Part shown: one piece after another, positions 31,123-39,797 of the stretch
Numbering within the stretch: position 1 is the stretch's first letter
Layout: each line of letters opens with the position of its first letter
Assembly (NCBI RefSeq): GCF_001315945.1
Contig: NZ_BBBG01000024.1
Span: forward strand, 1-44,045
Direction: 5' to 3'
Source of the DNA: Methanogenium cariaci JCM 10550
Lineage (GTDB): Archaea > Halobacteriota > Methanomicrobia > Methanomicrobiales > Methanomicrobiaceae
DNA length: 44,045 bases
Notes under the pieces: generated by a model
What the model was told of the DNA's origin: nothing
The model's database searches: none
Seen by the model: the letters and a program-made list of their open reading frames with translations, nothing else
Translations under genes and position numbers: made by a program

Positions 31123-32712
31123 AATACCTCCCGTTTCAGTTCTTCCACACCCAGGTTGTAGAGTGTTTTATTGACCACCTGCGCATCGGGGGGGACTCCT
31201 TTGGAGATCTCCACTAACTGTGCGAAGTTCTTTACCAGACCACAATTCGGACCTTCCGGTGTCTCGGATGGACAAATCCGGCCCCCATTGGGTCGGGTGT
31301 AAATCACGAGCCTCGAAATGTGGCTGTGAACGTGACAGAGGAGAGATAACCCTTCTCAGGTGGGATACGACAGCCATGTGATCGATTCTGTCAAGCAGTT
31401 GGGATACACCGGTACGTCCGCCAACCCAGTTTCCGGTGGCAAGCGGGTGGAGCAGACGTTCGGTCAGCACATCCGCACGGACTGCGGTGCCGATAGAGAG
31501 GTCACGGTGTCGCATGCTGGCACGCTCAAGCTGATACTTGACATCACGGGTCAGACGGTTTAAGGAGATACGGAAGAGATCCTCCATCAGATCCCCCCCG
31601 GCAAGCTTGAGCCGCTTGTTGGAGTAGTGATCCTTGTCATCAATTCTCCGGTTTTCCAGCACCAGGTCAAAGCATGCCTCTGCCATCCGTCCCAGGAAGT
31701 ATCCCTTTGCGAGTCTGACACCCTCAACTGCCTGCTGGTATCCGGGGGGGTCCTCTTCCTTGAGGCCTTCCGGCATCAGATAGTTCAGGTGGGGAAGCAG
31801 ATAGTTGTCGAGTACAAACTCTGCACGTTTGCGCTGATAATCCCGCGTCTGGTTTGGCGCGAGTTTTTTGCCGACGTACATGATCCCTTCTTCGGTGTCG
31901 TCGCATTCGCTCTCTTCGAGGTTCTGCATCATGAAGGTCAGGATCTGTTCATCGTCGGAGACCGCATGCACGATGTCAAGGTCATTGCCCAGTCCCAGCC
32001 CACGCATCAGGTCGACATACCTGAGGTGGCCGGCAACGGACGGGAAGGAGACTTCGAGCAGGTTTTTCCGGTTTCGTTCAACAATGACCAGAGCACGATA
32101 TCCACGGAACTGGGAGAACACCTTTGCAACATAGATTCTCTCGCTGTAGCGCTCCGTGTATTCGGTCATGATCTTGTTGGAGGCAAGGTCCTCCAGTGTC
32201 ATTAAGACACGTTCCGACCCGTTCACGATGAAATATCCGCCGGGGGGGTCGTGAGAGTCCTCACCGTAACTGATCCGTTCTTCGTCGGACATGCCATGCA
32301 GATTGCAACTCTGCGAACCGATCATTACCGGAAGCTGGCCGATGGTTGTTACCACGGGCTCCTGGCGTTCCTCACCCTGAACCAGCACCATGTCGAGTTT
32401 GATTGGTGCGGCATAGGTCAGATTTCTCAGTCGCGATTCACAGGGAAACAGACCGGACTGGGACCCGTCCGCTTCTCTGACAACTGGTTTTAATACTTCT
32501 ATCTTTCCGAGTTCAACCCACACGGGGGGGTCGTTGTCCTTACCCCCCCGCTGGCCGATATCAGTCTCAATAATCCGCTGTTCATCTACAACTTTCTGGA
32601 GGTTAAAATCCAGGAAATTGTTGTATGAATCCAGCTGATGACGTGCTACGTGTTCTCGTGAAAAATAGGCTGAAGATAATACGTTTGTATCAAGCAGAGA
32701 GATCACCCTCAA
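31119..32712 (-). CDS. rpoB2: DNA-directed RNA polymerase subunit B'' (Rpo2N)
   Basis: About 530 residues. Signatures: HQLDSYNNFLDFNLQKVVDE, MIGSQSCNLHGM, GGYFIVNGSERVLM, RDVKYQLERASMRHRDLSIG, SHLRRVISPLSRSQPHFEARDLHPTQWG split here for length, and ICPSETPEGPNCGLVKNFA. The frame changes at CCCCC near 31282-31286, where four C give QWGRICPSETPEG; the last 55 residues are in the second frame and end at 31119. Extra Pro or Gly at 32240, 32523, 32544 and 31746 mark 7-base runs. It follows rpoH by 6 bases. Confidence 0.95.
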
Positions 32713-32718
32713 TAAGTT

Positions 32719-32973
32719 TTATTTTTTCGGCCTCTTGACAACCATCCGGAATGATTCCGCACGGCCTGCCGTCTGGCTGTTTCTTACAATTCGAATAACA
32801 TCATTGACACTTCCGCCAATCGTCTTCACAGCTGGATCATCATGATAGATTTTGGGCAACTGGTCGTAGTTGATCTGATACTTCTGCAGAAGATCGTCTA
32901 CTTCCTCCCGGGTCATTACGTGATGTTCAGGAACCATCACATGTTCAATTACAGGAAAGTCTTTGGTGTCCAT
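32719..32973 (-). CDS. rpoH: DNA-directed RNA polymerase subunit H (Rpo5)
   Basis: 84 residues, intact. The archaeal subunit H core is clear: EHVMVPEHHVMTREEVDDLL, YDQLPKIYHDDPAVK, and DVIRIVRNSQTAGRAESFRM. It is the first gene of the RNA polymerase operon. The 90 bases upstream separate it from tRNA-Lys and contain two small inverted repeats. Confidence 0.95.
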   Translation of the reverse strand: MDTKDFPVIEHVMVPEHHVMTREEVDDLLQKYQINYDQLPKIYHDDPAVKTIGGSVNDVIRIVRNSQTAGRAESFRMVVKRPKK

Positions 32974-32996
32974 CTAACGCCCCCCTAATAATCAGT

Positions 32997-33060
32997 ATCT
33001 GATTCATTTTCAGATGCATCACCGCAAAAAATTACACATTGCGCCACATGCCTTTGTGGC
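32997..33060. repeat. Two small inverted repeats between tRNA-Lys and rpoH
   Basis: ATCTGA-N7-TCAGAT at 32997-33015 and GCCACA-N6-TGTGGC at 33043-33060. The second begins two bases beyond the tRNA 3' end and would form a hairpin in a precursor transcript; it might mark the tRNA trailer. The first may belong to the promoter of rpoH. Neither is a known element. Confidence 0.35.
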
Positions 33061-33062
33061 GA

Positions 33063-33139
33063 CGGGCCCAGAGGGATTTGAACCCCCCCCGACCACCTGG
33101 TTAAAAGCCAGGCGCTCTTCCTGGCTGAGCTATGGGCCC
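33063..33139 (-). tRNA. tRNA-Lys (anticodon TTT) with an over-long G run in the T arm
   Basis: Acceptor stem GGGCCCA/TGGGCCC, D arm TAGCTCAGCC, anticodon stem CCTGG/CCAGG around loop CTTTTAA, and T loop TTCAAAT closed by CCCTC. With variable loop TGGTC the 5' side of the T stem needs five G, but the sequence has eight (33083-33090). Removing three gives a standard 74-base tRNA without encoded CCA; discriminator G. A TATA element lies 37-50 bases upstream. Because this gene is non-coding, it shows the extra bases are not codon-level features. Confidence 0.95.
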
Positions 33140-33175
33140 GAGTTACTGATCGAATCAGTATACTAAGTGGGACGC

Positions 33176-33189
33176 ATATATATATAAAA
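33176..33189 (-). promoter_or_regulatory. TATA box of tRNA-Lys
   Basis: Minus strand TTTTATATATATAT, about 37-50 bases upstream of the tRNA 5' end, as expected for an archaeal stable-RNA promoter with a short leader. Confidence 0.6.
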
Positions 33190-33331
33190 CTATCTGCTTT
33201 TTAAATACGAAATCGGATCATTCCCTTCCGGGGGGGGACAAATCCCGCGCATGTCTGCACCCCCCCGTGAGTATAAATAGGATGATACCGAAAATCTTCA
33301 AAATGCATCATAATTCGGAGGAATTCACGGG

Positions 33332-33761
33332 ATGAAAGGAGAATCTGATCGAATTGAAGGAAAAATTGTCGATATTCTGGGTTCCGGGACATACCTGATC
33401 TATGTGTTCATCGCCGTCATCCTGCTCATCCTCGCCGCGCTGTCACTTCTCGATGCGGTTACCGGATTCGGGGGTGATGCTGGCCGGGTCAAAGGAGGCA
33501 GGTATGATGGACGCCCTGCACGCAGTGCTGCTGACCATCATCATCATTGAGATTCTGGAGACGGTGACCGGCTATCTGCGTACCCATACCATACAGATTC
33601 GTCCCATCCTGATTGCGGGCATCACCGCCATGGTCAGACGGCTGCTCTTCTTTGATACGGAACCGCTGACCGCGCTTCTGCTCGGAGAGGTTGTCCTCGC
33701 AATCATCGCGGTACTGATCCTTACGATTGCCATCGTCTACATGGGAAAGGATGAAAAATAG
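33332..33761 (+). CDS. PsiE-like membrane protein
   Basis: About 143 residues after correcting GGGGG near 33471 to GGGG, which joins LLDAVTGFG to VMLAGSKEAGMMDALHAV. GGAGG lies 12 bases before the ATG. Four membrane helices are predicted: LIYVFIAVILLILAALSLL, ALHAVLLTIIIIEILETV, PILIAGITAMVRRLLFF, and EVVLAIIAVLILTIAIVYM. The pattern with ETVTGYLRTH and IRPILIAGITAMVR matches the phosphate-starvation-inducible PsiE family, whose function is unknown. It converges on the response regulator gene. Confidence 0.8.
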
Positions 33762-33771
33762 GATGTCCGGG

Positions 33772-34399
33772 TTAGTTTTTCAGATGGAGATACTCTTTTG
33801 AGATCTGTTCCAGACGTTCTTCCTGGAACTTGATACTCATCCCATGCTCTCGATTGCCTGCTGAATATTTTCCCCGACCTTCACGTTGGAGTCATTGATA
33901 TTGTAGGTGGACTCCAGAATCTTCAGAAGACGGCGGGAGACGTCCGCACTCTTGCTCAGCCGTTCATACTCTTCAATGATCTGTGCATCGGTGCCTTTGC
34001 CCCTTGCCTCTTCAATATCCTTATTGATTTTTTCCTGACGTTTTAGGACATATTCGATGGCATCATAGAGCTGACGGTGGGTGGTCGGCTTCATGATATA
34101 ATCTTCAATATATGCGCCGTATTCCTGTGCTTCGTCAGGTGTCAGCTGTTTGGCTGTAAGCATCATCACCGGGACATTGGCCGTCGATGCATTCATCTTG
34201 ATATTCTCAAGGGTCTCCCAGCCGTCCATCGGCTCCATCATAATATCCAGAAGAATCAGATCCGGTTTGACATCCTCTAAGACTTCCAGACATTCATTCC
34301 CACTGTATGCTGCAATAGGACGATACCCCCCCGCTCAAGCATCGCAACAAACACATCAACGATCATCGGGCTGTCATCAACGATTAGAATTGTATACAT
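33772..34399 (-). CDS. Response regulator receiver protein with C-terminal coiled coil
   Basis: About 208 residues. The receiver has the acidic pair and phospho-acceptor: MYTILIVDDSPMIVDVF, PDLILLDIMMEPMDGWE, the signalling residue in VMMLTAK, and the Lys in IEDYIMKP. No output domain follows; instead a helical, coiled-coil-prone tail (RQEKINKDIEEARGKG to EERLEQISKEYLHLKN). The frame breaks at the 7-C run near 34327 (expected five; LERGYRPIAAYSGNE) and near 33836 (GGG for GGGG; adds MSIKFQEERLEQ before the stop). It starts 3 bases after the roadblock gene. Receiver-only proteins act by protein contact; the roadblock protein is the obvious candidate partner. Confidence 0.82.
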
Positions 34400-34401
34400 A
34401 T

Positions 34402-34781
34402 TTATTCCTCCCCCCCAATATTATTCGCAATAACTGCCAGTTCCCTTTTCAGTGATTGTATATCAGCTGATTTATTAATAATTACCGTTATTAGATTATC
34501 CTTTCCGGCACTCAGGACGATAATCCCCCCCCGTCGTCCCCCCCTTCGACAAAAACAGACGCCGGACGGGAAAAATGCAGCATACTTGCCGCTGCCTCGG
34601 CAGAGCCGATCACCGTCGCACTCATGGCTGCAAAAGAGGGGGCTGAAAGACAGTTCTCGATTCTTTTTTCCATGAGAGCACCGGTACGTGAAACGACTGC
34701 ACATCCTGAAACGCCATCAAGGGCCATGCATTCATCCAGATGTGCTGCAATCTGTTTCTTAACTAAAGATATATTACTCAC
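34402..34781 (-). CDS. Roadblock/LC7-domain protein
   Basis: About 125 residues. The fold pattern is plain: MSNISLVKKQIAAHLDECMA, then DGVSGCAVVSRTGALMEKRI, FAAMSATVIGSAEAAASML, and DNLITVIINKSADIQSLKRELAVIA. Two neighbouring runs (7 C near 34538 and 8 C near 34525; five each expected) break the frame between VFVEGG and RRGIIVLSAGKDN. Roadblock proteins dimerise and regulate small GTPases or, in archaea, partner with MglA- or MinD-like switches. It is cotranscribed with the response regulator and transcribed divergently from the MinD cluster. Confidence 0.8.
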
Positions 34782-34965
34782 GCCAATGTCTCCGGGTAAA
34801 TGGAACGGATAAATTCAGATTGGATTCCATATCACATATATCTATTTAATATTCGGCCGTGGTGACGTGGATTGGCATCGTCCGTTATGCCGGCACCGAT
34901 GCCGATCCAAAAAAAGAGGGACGGACAACAGGTTTATTACATCAGGATTTTAATTTTTAAATAGT

Positions 34966-36168
34966 ATGCAATTGCTCGGGGGACGCTGCATTCCGTTAAG
35001 AAAGCTATTCAGCCATCTGTTCTGTTCAAAGAAATTTCTGAACAAAAATTTACCGGGCATTGCAATATATATCTCAACTCAGGCACCGCATCCGCCGTAT
35101 TCAGGGACGGCAGGTGTATACTGGCAAAAGCAGGACAATTCTGTGGATTTGAAGCGTTTAAACGGATTGAACTGGACTCATCCGATGTTTATGCAGAACT
35201 GTATGTATTTACCGAGACCCAGGTCGGACTGAGCATCGAATTTAATGCGGATTGCACCGTGGTCTTTCCCAAAAAAACCCCTCCGCCTGTAAAAAGGGAG
35301 GAGAAAGAGGCACTATCCAAATCTAAAATCATGGCGGAAGTCAAGAGGCAGCAACTCTCCAGTGAAACAATCGGGCCGGACTCCGCAACGGATGTCAACA
35401 CGTTTTTTGAATTCCGACCTGCGGTAAATCCCAAAATCATCAAACCGAAGAGTAATTTCCAACTGCCCCCCCCGGGGTAAGTTCGTCGCCATTCAAAAGT
35501 CCGTTCCGCTTCTGGATGTGATCCGTTCTGCTGAAGAGAAGAACTTCACCGGATACATGGTCATTGATATCGGTATGCGGAAAGTGTCTACGATCTACCG
35601 CAAGGGCATGTGCATTATGATTGACTATCCTCCCAAGTACGGAGAAGAGGCTGTCGGGGGGGACATCCAGCAGGAACTGGAAAAGAGGGTGACGGCCGAA
35701 CTCTATGACCTGTCCCATCAGCAGATGGATCTTGCACTGGAATTCAATGAAGGCTACTGGGCTAATAACTGGATCAAAGGCACCGGAGTATCGATCACCG
35801 CAATCTCAAAGGAAATTATTGAAGAGAAACGCTCGATCATCGAAGAGCCCGGAGAGGAGAATGTCGGGGGGGATCTCGGCAGCACCGCCGCCCCCGGAAG
35901 AGATCCCTTCGTATGAACACCTGACCTGGCGGATATCATTGAACGGTCCGGGGGGGCTGGCATGGGGGGGATTCCGGATGATGGGGGGGGAGAGGAACCG
36001 GATGAATTTGCGCAGGAGGTCGACACCCTTGAACATATGGATATGGGACTGATGGAATCCCGGATACGGGACAATTTCAAAGATGTGATCAAAGAACTGG
36101 ATCTCGATTACCTGATTGTGGACACAAAATCTGAAAAAAAACGGAACGGGGGGGAGATACATGATTGA
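34966..36168 (+). CDS. Two-module cytoplasmic protein (DUF2226-like), scrambled by run errors
   Basis: About 400 residues once fragments are joined. Module 1: MQLLGGTLHSVKKAIQPSVL, EISEQKFTGHCNIYLNSG, FRDGRCILAKAGQF, AELYVFTETQVGLSIEFNADC. A Lys/Pro-rich linker leads to module 2: VPLLDVIRSAEEKNFTGYMV, IGMRKVSTIYRKGMCIM, AELYDLSHQQMDLALEFNEG. The two share FTG-x(12-16)-G-x-C and AELY, so they are internal repeats. A Pro/Glu-rich hinge and a C-terminal helical part (DPDEF..., RIRDNFKDVIKELDLDYLIV) end the protein. Breaks occur near 34978, 35466, 35867 and 35920. The build resembles archaeal DUF2226; I cannot confirm that without a profile search. The stop overlaps the next start by seven bases. 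Confidence 0.6.
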
Positions 36169-36729
36169 AGAGAGTTATCTAATAATTCTGGGTGTCGTAA
36201 TTGTCATCCTGTTTATTGCACTGATTATTCTGACCTACAAGGTGTTTGATCTTCAACATCAGATGGCAGAGGGAAACAAACCGAACATTCCGGAAGAAAA
36301 ACCCGCACAAACAAAGACCGCACAAAAAGACGAACGCCGGGAAGAGCCAAAGCCGGAACCGAAGATTGCGGAACCCAAAAATGCCATCATTCGCGATATC
36401 AATCTCACCGAGGGTATCTCTGACATCGGGGGGGAAAGCATGAAACGCTATACGCTTAAGTATCATCTTGATTCAGCAACGCTGGCATCAGTGGACGGGT
36501 TTTCCATCGCTTCATCCCATGCAGACAGTGAACGGGAAGCGGCGAATCTTACCGCACGCTACCAGGAAAATGGCATGACCGAGATTGGAGATACGCATAT
36601 CACCCCCCCCTCAGTTACCGGGGGGGTGAAGAGATTCTTTTGATATTCAGAACTTCTCAGCAGGTCACCAAAGAGCGGGCGGACATGATGATACGGGATG
36701 GAAGGTCAATCCTCTCCCATTGGCTATAA
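36162..36729 (+). CDS. Membrane-anchored protein with roadblock-like C-terminal domain
   Basis: About 188 residues. One N-terminal membrane helix (YLIILGVVIVILFIALIIL), a charged linker rich in Glu, Pro and Lys, then a compact domain: INLTEGISDIGGESMKRYTL, LASVDGFSIASSHADSERE, ITPSVTGGEEILLIFRTS, TKERADMMIRDGRSILSHWL. The VDGFxIASS strand is the hallmark of roadblock/LC7 folds. The 7-G run at about 36620 (five expected) breaks the frame just before EEILLIF; the true stop is at 36727. It lies between the two-module protein and MinD and would place the complex at the membrane. Confidence 0.7.
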
Positions 36730-36739
36730 GTATTTAAAG

Positions 36740-36777
36740 ATTGTTTTGACATCACCAAAACAATATATAATAATTTG
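36740..36777. promoter_or_regulatory. 9-bp inverted repeat abutting a TATA box upstream of minD
   Basis: Arms ATTGTTTTG (36740-36748) and CAAAACAAT (36756-36764) with a 7-base spacer, followed at once by ATATATAATAATTT, a good TATA element. A protein bound to the repeat would touch the transcription factor B site. The minD ATG is about 125 bases further, with GGGAGGT at 36890 as ribosome binding site, so the leader is long. Confidence 0.5.
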
Positions 36778-36900
36778 GGAAATCCTAAATACTGTGGCAG
36801 CTCCCCCCCTCTCTTATTTTGATCTGCAATAATCCATACCTATTAAGTAATACAAAATCACTAATTTACTGCGTACAATCCACGAATTTGGGAGGTATTC

Positions 36901-37709
36901 ATGGTTAAAGTTTACACGATTGCGTCAGGAAAGGGGGGGGAACAGGTAAGACCACGACGTCGGCTAACCTTAGCACATGCCTTGCAGAACTAGGGAAAGA
37001 GACGTATGTGATGGATGCCGACATGGGGATGGCAAACCTTGGTATTGTCATGGGGGGGCTGGAAGATGTCCCGATCACCCTTCACGAAGTGCTTGCAGGC
37101 AATGCAAAGGTGTCTGAAGCGGTCTATGAAGGGGGGGCATTTGGTGTCAAGGTCGTTCCGAGCGGTATATCCCTAAAAGGATTTCAGAACGCTGATCCCG
37201 ACAAACTGCGGGATGTGATGCGTGAACTGATAGGGAAATGTGAATTTCTTGTTATCGATGCACCCGCAGGCATCAGTCGGGACGGGGGGGTTATTCCGCT
37301 CGCCATTGCAGACGAAGTGATTCTGGTGGTGAATCCTGAATTGTCGTCTATGGTGGATGCACTGAAGACGAAGATACTGACCGAACTGGTGGGGGGGGAA
37401 GTGTAAAGGGGGGGCAATACTCACCCGTGCCACGATGGAAAACACCGAAGTATCAAAACAAAAAATGGAAGAGGTGTTGGGGGGGTGAAGGTCATCGGGA
37501 TCATACCCGAGGATCCGAATATTCGCAGGGCGTCGGCATATAAAACACCCATCGTGGTAAAATATCCGAATTCCGATGCGGCAAAGGCATACCGGAGAAT
37601 TGCAGCAAACCTTGCCGGGACCACCTATGCTGACACTTCCGAAGTTGAAGCATCACGGGAGAGTTTCATTGACCGACTGGCACGTTCCATATTCCGAGGG
37701 AAAAAATGA
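36901..37709 (+). CDS. minD: MinD/ParA-family ATPase (frame breaks at G runs)
   Basis: About 265 residues. The deviant Walker A reads SGKGGTGKTT once the 8-G run at 36943-36950 is shortened to six; then DADMGMANLGIVMG, the switch-2 strand LVIDAPAGISRD, and VILVVNPELSSMVDALKTK. Further breaks at the runs near 37390-37415 and 37479 restore GAILTRATMENTEVSKQ and VKVIGIIPEDPNIRRA. The C-terminus (DRLARSIFRGKK) is basic and amphipathic, as in membrane-targeting MinD proteins. It follows the membrane roadblock-like gene, not min division genes, so it may position signalling components instead of the division site. Confidence 0.85.
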
Positions 37710-37727
37710 TAGTTACAAGCGCAGAAG

Positions 37728-37910
37728 ATGATGCTGATCTTATTCGGTGTCGTGATCGTTTTTCTTCTTTTTGTCGTAAAACTGATGCACACCCGTATCA
37801 ATCAGCTGTTGAAAGAGATGAACAGCCTTAATGGAAAAGTAAACCTGACCTCAAATGAGATTGAGGAGCTGACAAAGAACGTCAAGGAATTTAAAGATAT
37901 TAAATTCTGA
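37728..37910 (+). CDS. Small membrane-anchored coiled-coil protein
   Basis: 60 residues: one membrane helix (MLILFGVVIVFLLFVVKLM) followed by a heptad-like cytoplasmic segment (INQLLKEMNSLNGKVNL, then EIEELTKNVKEFKDI). It starts 18 bases after minD on the same strand. The build resembles small activator or anchor proteins of MinD-type ATPases, such as MinE or FlhG partners, only in general form; no family match is claimed. Confidence 0.65.
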   Translation: MMLILFGVVIVFLLFVVKLMHTRINQLLKEMNSLNGKVNLTSNEIEELTKNVKEFKDIKF

Positions 37911-37958
37911 TTTTCAAAAAGGAAGTTAGATAAAGAATGCGAACAGACTCTATAGAGC

Positions 37959-38035
37959 GGGGCCATAGGGTAGCCTGGACCATCCTAGGAGACTGGGGGG
38001 TCTTCTGACCTGCGTTCGAATCGCAGTGGCCCCCA
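37959..38035 (+). tRNA. tRNA-Pro (anticodon GGG) reading with an eight-base anticodon loop
   Basis: Acceptor GGGGCCA/TGGCCCC, D arm GGGTAGCCTGG with TCCT, anticodon stem GGAGA/TCTTC, T arm CTGCG-TTCGAAT-CGCAG. Between the anticodon stem strands lie CT plus six G (37995-38000), eight bases instead of seven; five G would give a normal loop CTGGGGG. The 3' end has five C where four plus discriminator A are expected. So the same G/C run inflation is present, but by chance or not it reproduces the form of sufB2-type +1 frameshift suppressors. The variable region is four bases. No intron. Confidence 0.93.
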
Positions 38036-38056
38036 TTTTATTTTTGGAACGTTTTT

Positions 38057-38926
38057 ATGAAGATTACTGAGTCTTGTTTTGAATGCCTGCTTTCCCGCAT
38101 CGCATATGAATGTGATCTCGTCTGCAGAGATCCCGAAAAAACCGCGGAAATCACCGAAAAATGCCGGAATCTTCTCACCGAACTGTGTAGAGAGGACCGG
38201 GCGGCCCCTCAGATATCAAGCAGGATTCACCGGCTTGCGTATGAGGAGGCAGGGTCTGTTGATCCGTATCACGCATTGAAAGCAAAAGACAATGCAGATG
38301 CGCGCAACGCCTGTGAACACCTGATCACCGGCGATATGGGGGGGTTTCGCGACCTCTGCCTCGCCGCGATCATCGGAAATACCCTTGACTACGGGTCCCG
38401 GGAACACACGGTGACCGACAACCTTGCTCTGCATTTCAGAAATGAATTTGAACAGGGTCTGACCATTGACGATACGGATGAGATACTGGCCCTTTCCGAC
38501 CGGGTGGTCTTCTTCTGCGACAACTGTGGAGAGATCATCTTTGATTCCTACCTGATCCGGTTCCTGAAGGACCAGGGGGGGTCCCATGTCACCGTGGTCG
38601 TCCGCGGCGGGCCGATTATCAATGACGCGACATGGGAGGATGCCCATACCGCAGGAATCGATACCGTCTGCGACGTGCTTCTGACCAATACCCATGGTAT
38701 TGCCGAACTTGGGTATAATCCTGCACTGGCACCCGAAGAGCTGCAAAACGCAATCGAACGTTCCAGCCTTATTATTGCAAAGGGCATGGCCAATTACGAA
38801 TCCCTGACCGAGATCGAGGGACTGCCCCCGGTTGCATACTGTATGACGGTAAAGTGTGTCCCGATTGCAGATTCCATCGGGGGGGTAGAGAAAGGCTCAC
38901 GCATTGCCATGCTCAGATATCAATAA
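38057..38926 (+). CDS. DUF89 (ARMT1-like) metal-dependent phosphatase
   Basis: 289 residues, uninterrupted. The N-terminal SCFECLLSR supplies the CxxC of archaeal DUF89 proteins. The catalytic region reads FFCDNCGEIIFDSYLI (DNxGE with metal-binding Asp and Asn), then GGPIINDATWEDA and SSLIIAKGMANYESL. DUF89 proteins are proposed damage-control phosphatases acting on sugar or nucleotide phosphates; the archaeal substrate is unknown. Gly-Gly pairs at 38338 and 38575 and IADSIGGVEKG (38880) coincide with runs of seven. It follows tRNA-Pro by 22 bases and converges on the TPR gene. Confidence 0.83.
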   Translation: MKITESCFECLLSRIAYECDLVCRDPEKTAEITEKCRNLLTELCREDRAAPQISSRIHRLAYEEAGSVDPYHALKAKDNADARNACEHLITGDMGGFRDLCLAAIIGNTLDYGSREHTVTDNLALHFRNEFEQGLTIDDTDEILALSDRVVFFCDNCGEIIFDSYLIRFLKDQGGSHVTVVVRGGPIINDATWEDAHTAGIDTVCDVLLTNTHGIAELGYNPALAPEELQNAIERSSLIIAKGMANYESLTEIEGLPPVAYCMTVKCVPIADSIGGVEKGSRIAMLRYQ

Positions 38927-38935
38927 TTTTTATCA

Positions 38936-39662
38936 TTATTTTCTGTCTGAATGGTTGCGATACGGTTTGTCGAAGACTTCATTCCATGTCGTTTCCAAGA
39001 CGTAGTATTCCATCATCTCAACGACACGCTGATTTTTGGGAGACAGTTCATATGCCTCTTCCAGTATCCTTCCCGCCTCTTCCTGATTCCCCAGCTGGAT
39101 GTAAAGCCGGGTCATCTCAAGCAGGATGTCAATATTTTCCGGGTCCATCCGGTATCCCCGCAGAAGCAGTTTCAGCGCTTTCCCGGAATCCCGTTCAATT
39201 CGTCCGAGGTAATACCAGAGTGCCGGCTGATTGGGTTTTAACCGGATGGCAGTCTTCAGGGCATCTGAAGCCTTATCCGTTTCACCAAGGTTCAGAAGAC
39301 AGATACCGATTCCCAGCCAGACCTCTCCATCGGGATTTTTAATCTTATTCGCCTGATGAAAGCACTTGAGAGAATCGGTATAGTTTTCCAGGCGCATCAG
39401 TGCGGTTCCCATATTCAGCCATGCACGAAAATTCCCTGGTTCATTATCGGCAGCCCTGCGATAATAGTAATAGGCCTCTTCGTAATTTCCCAGCGCCAGA
39501 TACACATTGCCTTTTCCGATTAAAAATCCGGATTTCCGGCAGTGTATCAAGGGCGGAATTAATGAACTGCATCGCCTCTTCAAACTGATTGATCTTCAGA
39601 TGGACGATGCCTTCGTTATACCAGCCAAGGGCATATAGTTTATTTGCCGGGATTCTCGACAT
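38936..39662 (-). CDS. Tetratricopeptide repeat protein
   Basis: About 242 residues, made almost wholly of TPR units: ALGWYNEGIVHLKINQFEEAM, LIGKGNVYLALGNYEEAYYYY, RAWLNMGTALMRLENYTDSL, EVWLGIGICLLNLGETDKAS, ALWYYLGRIERDSGKALKLL, and IDILLEMTRLYIQLGNQEEA. The frame changes near 39533 (AAA where AAAA gives PEKSGFLIGKG), an A-run indel. TPR proteins are protein-binding scaffolds; nothing here identifies the partner. No long G runs occur. Confidence 0.8.
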
Positions 39663-39797
39663 AGGTGGAAATACCTGTTCCTGTACTGATACTTCTGTAT
39701 TACCTAATTATTATACATAAGCATCGTTTGTGGGTGATGGAGGGTCAGATGCAGATGCATCCGGTCCTGTTGTTTCTTCGAGCGGGAAGTATCTGAA

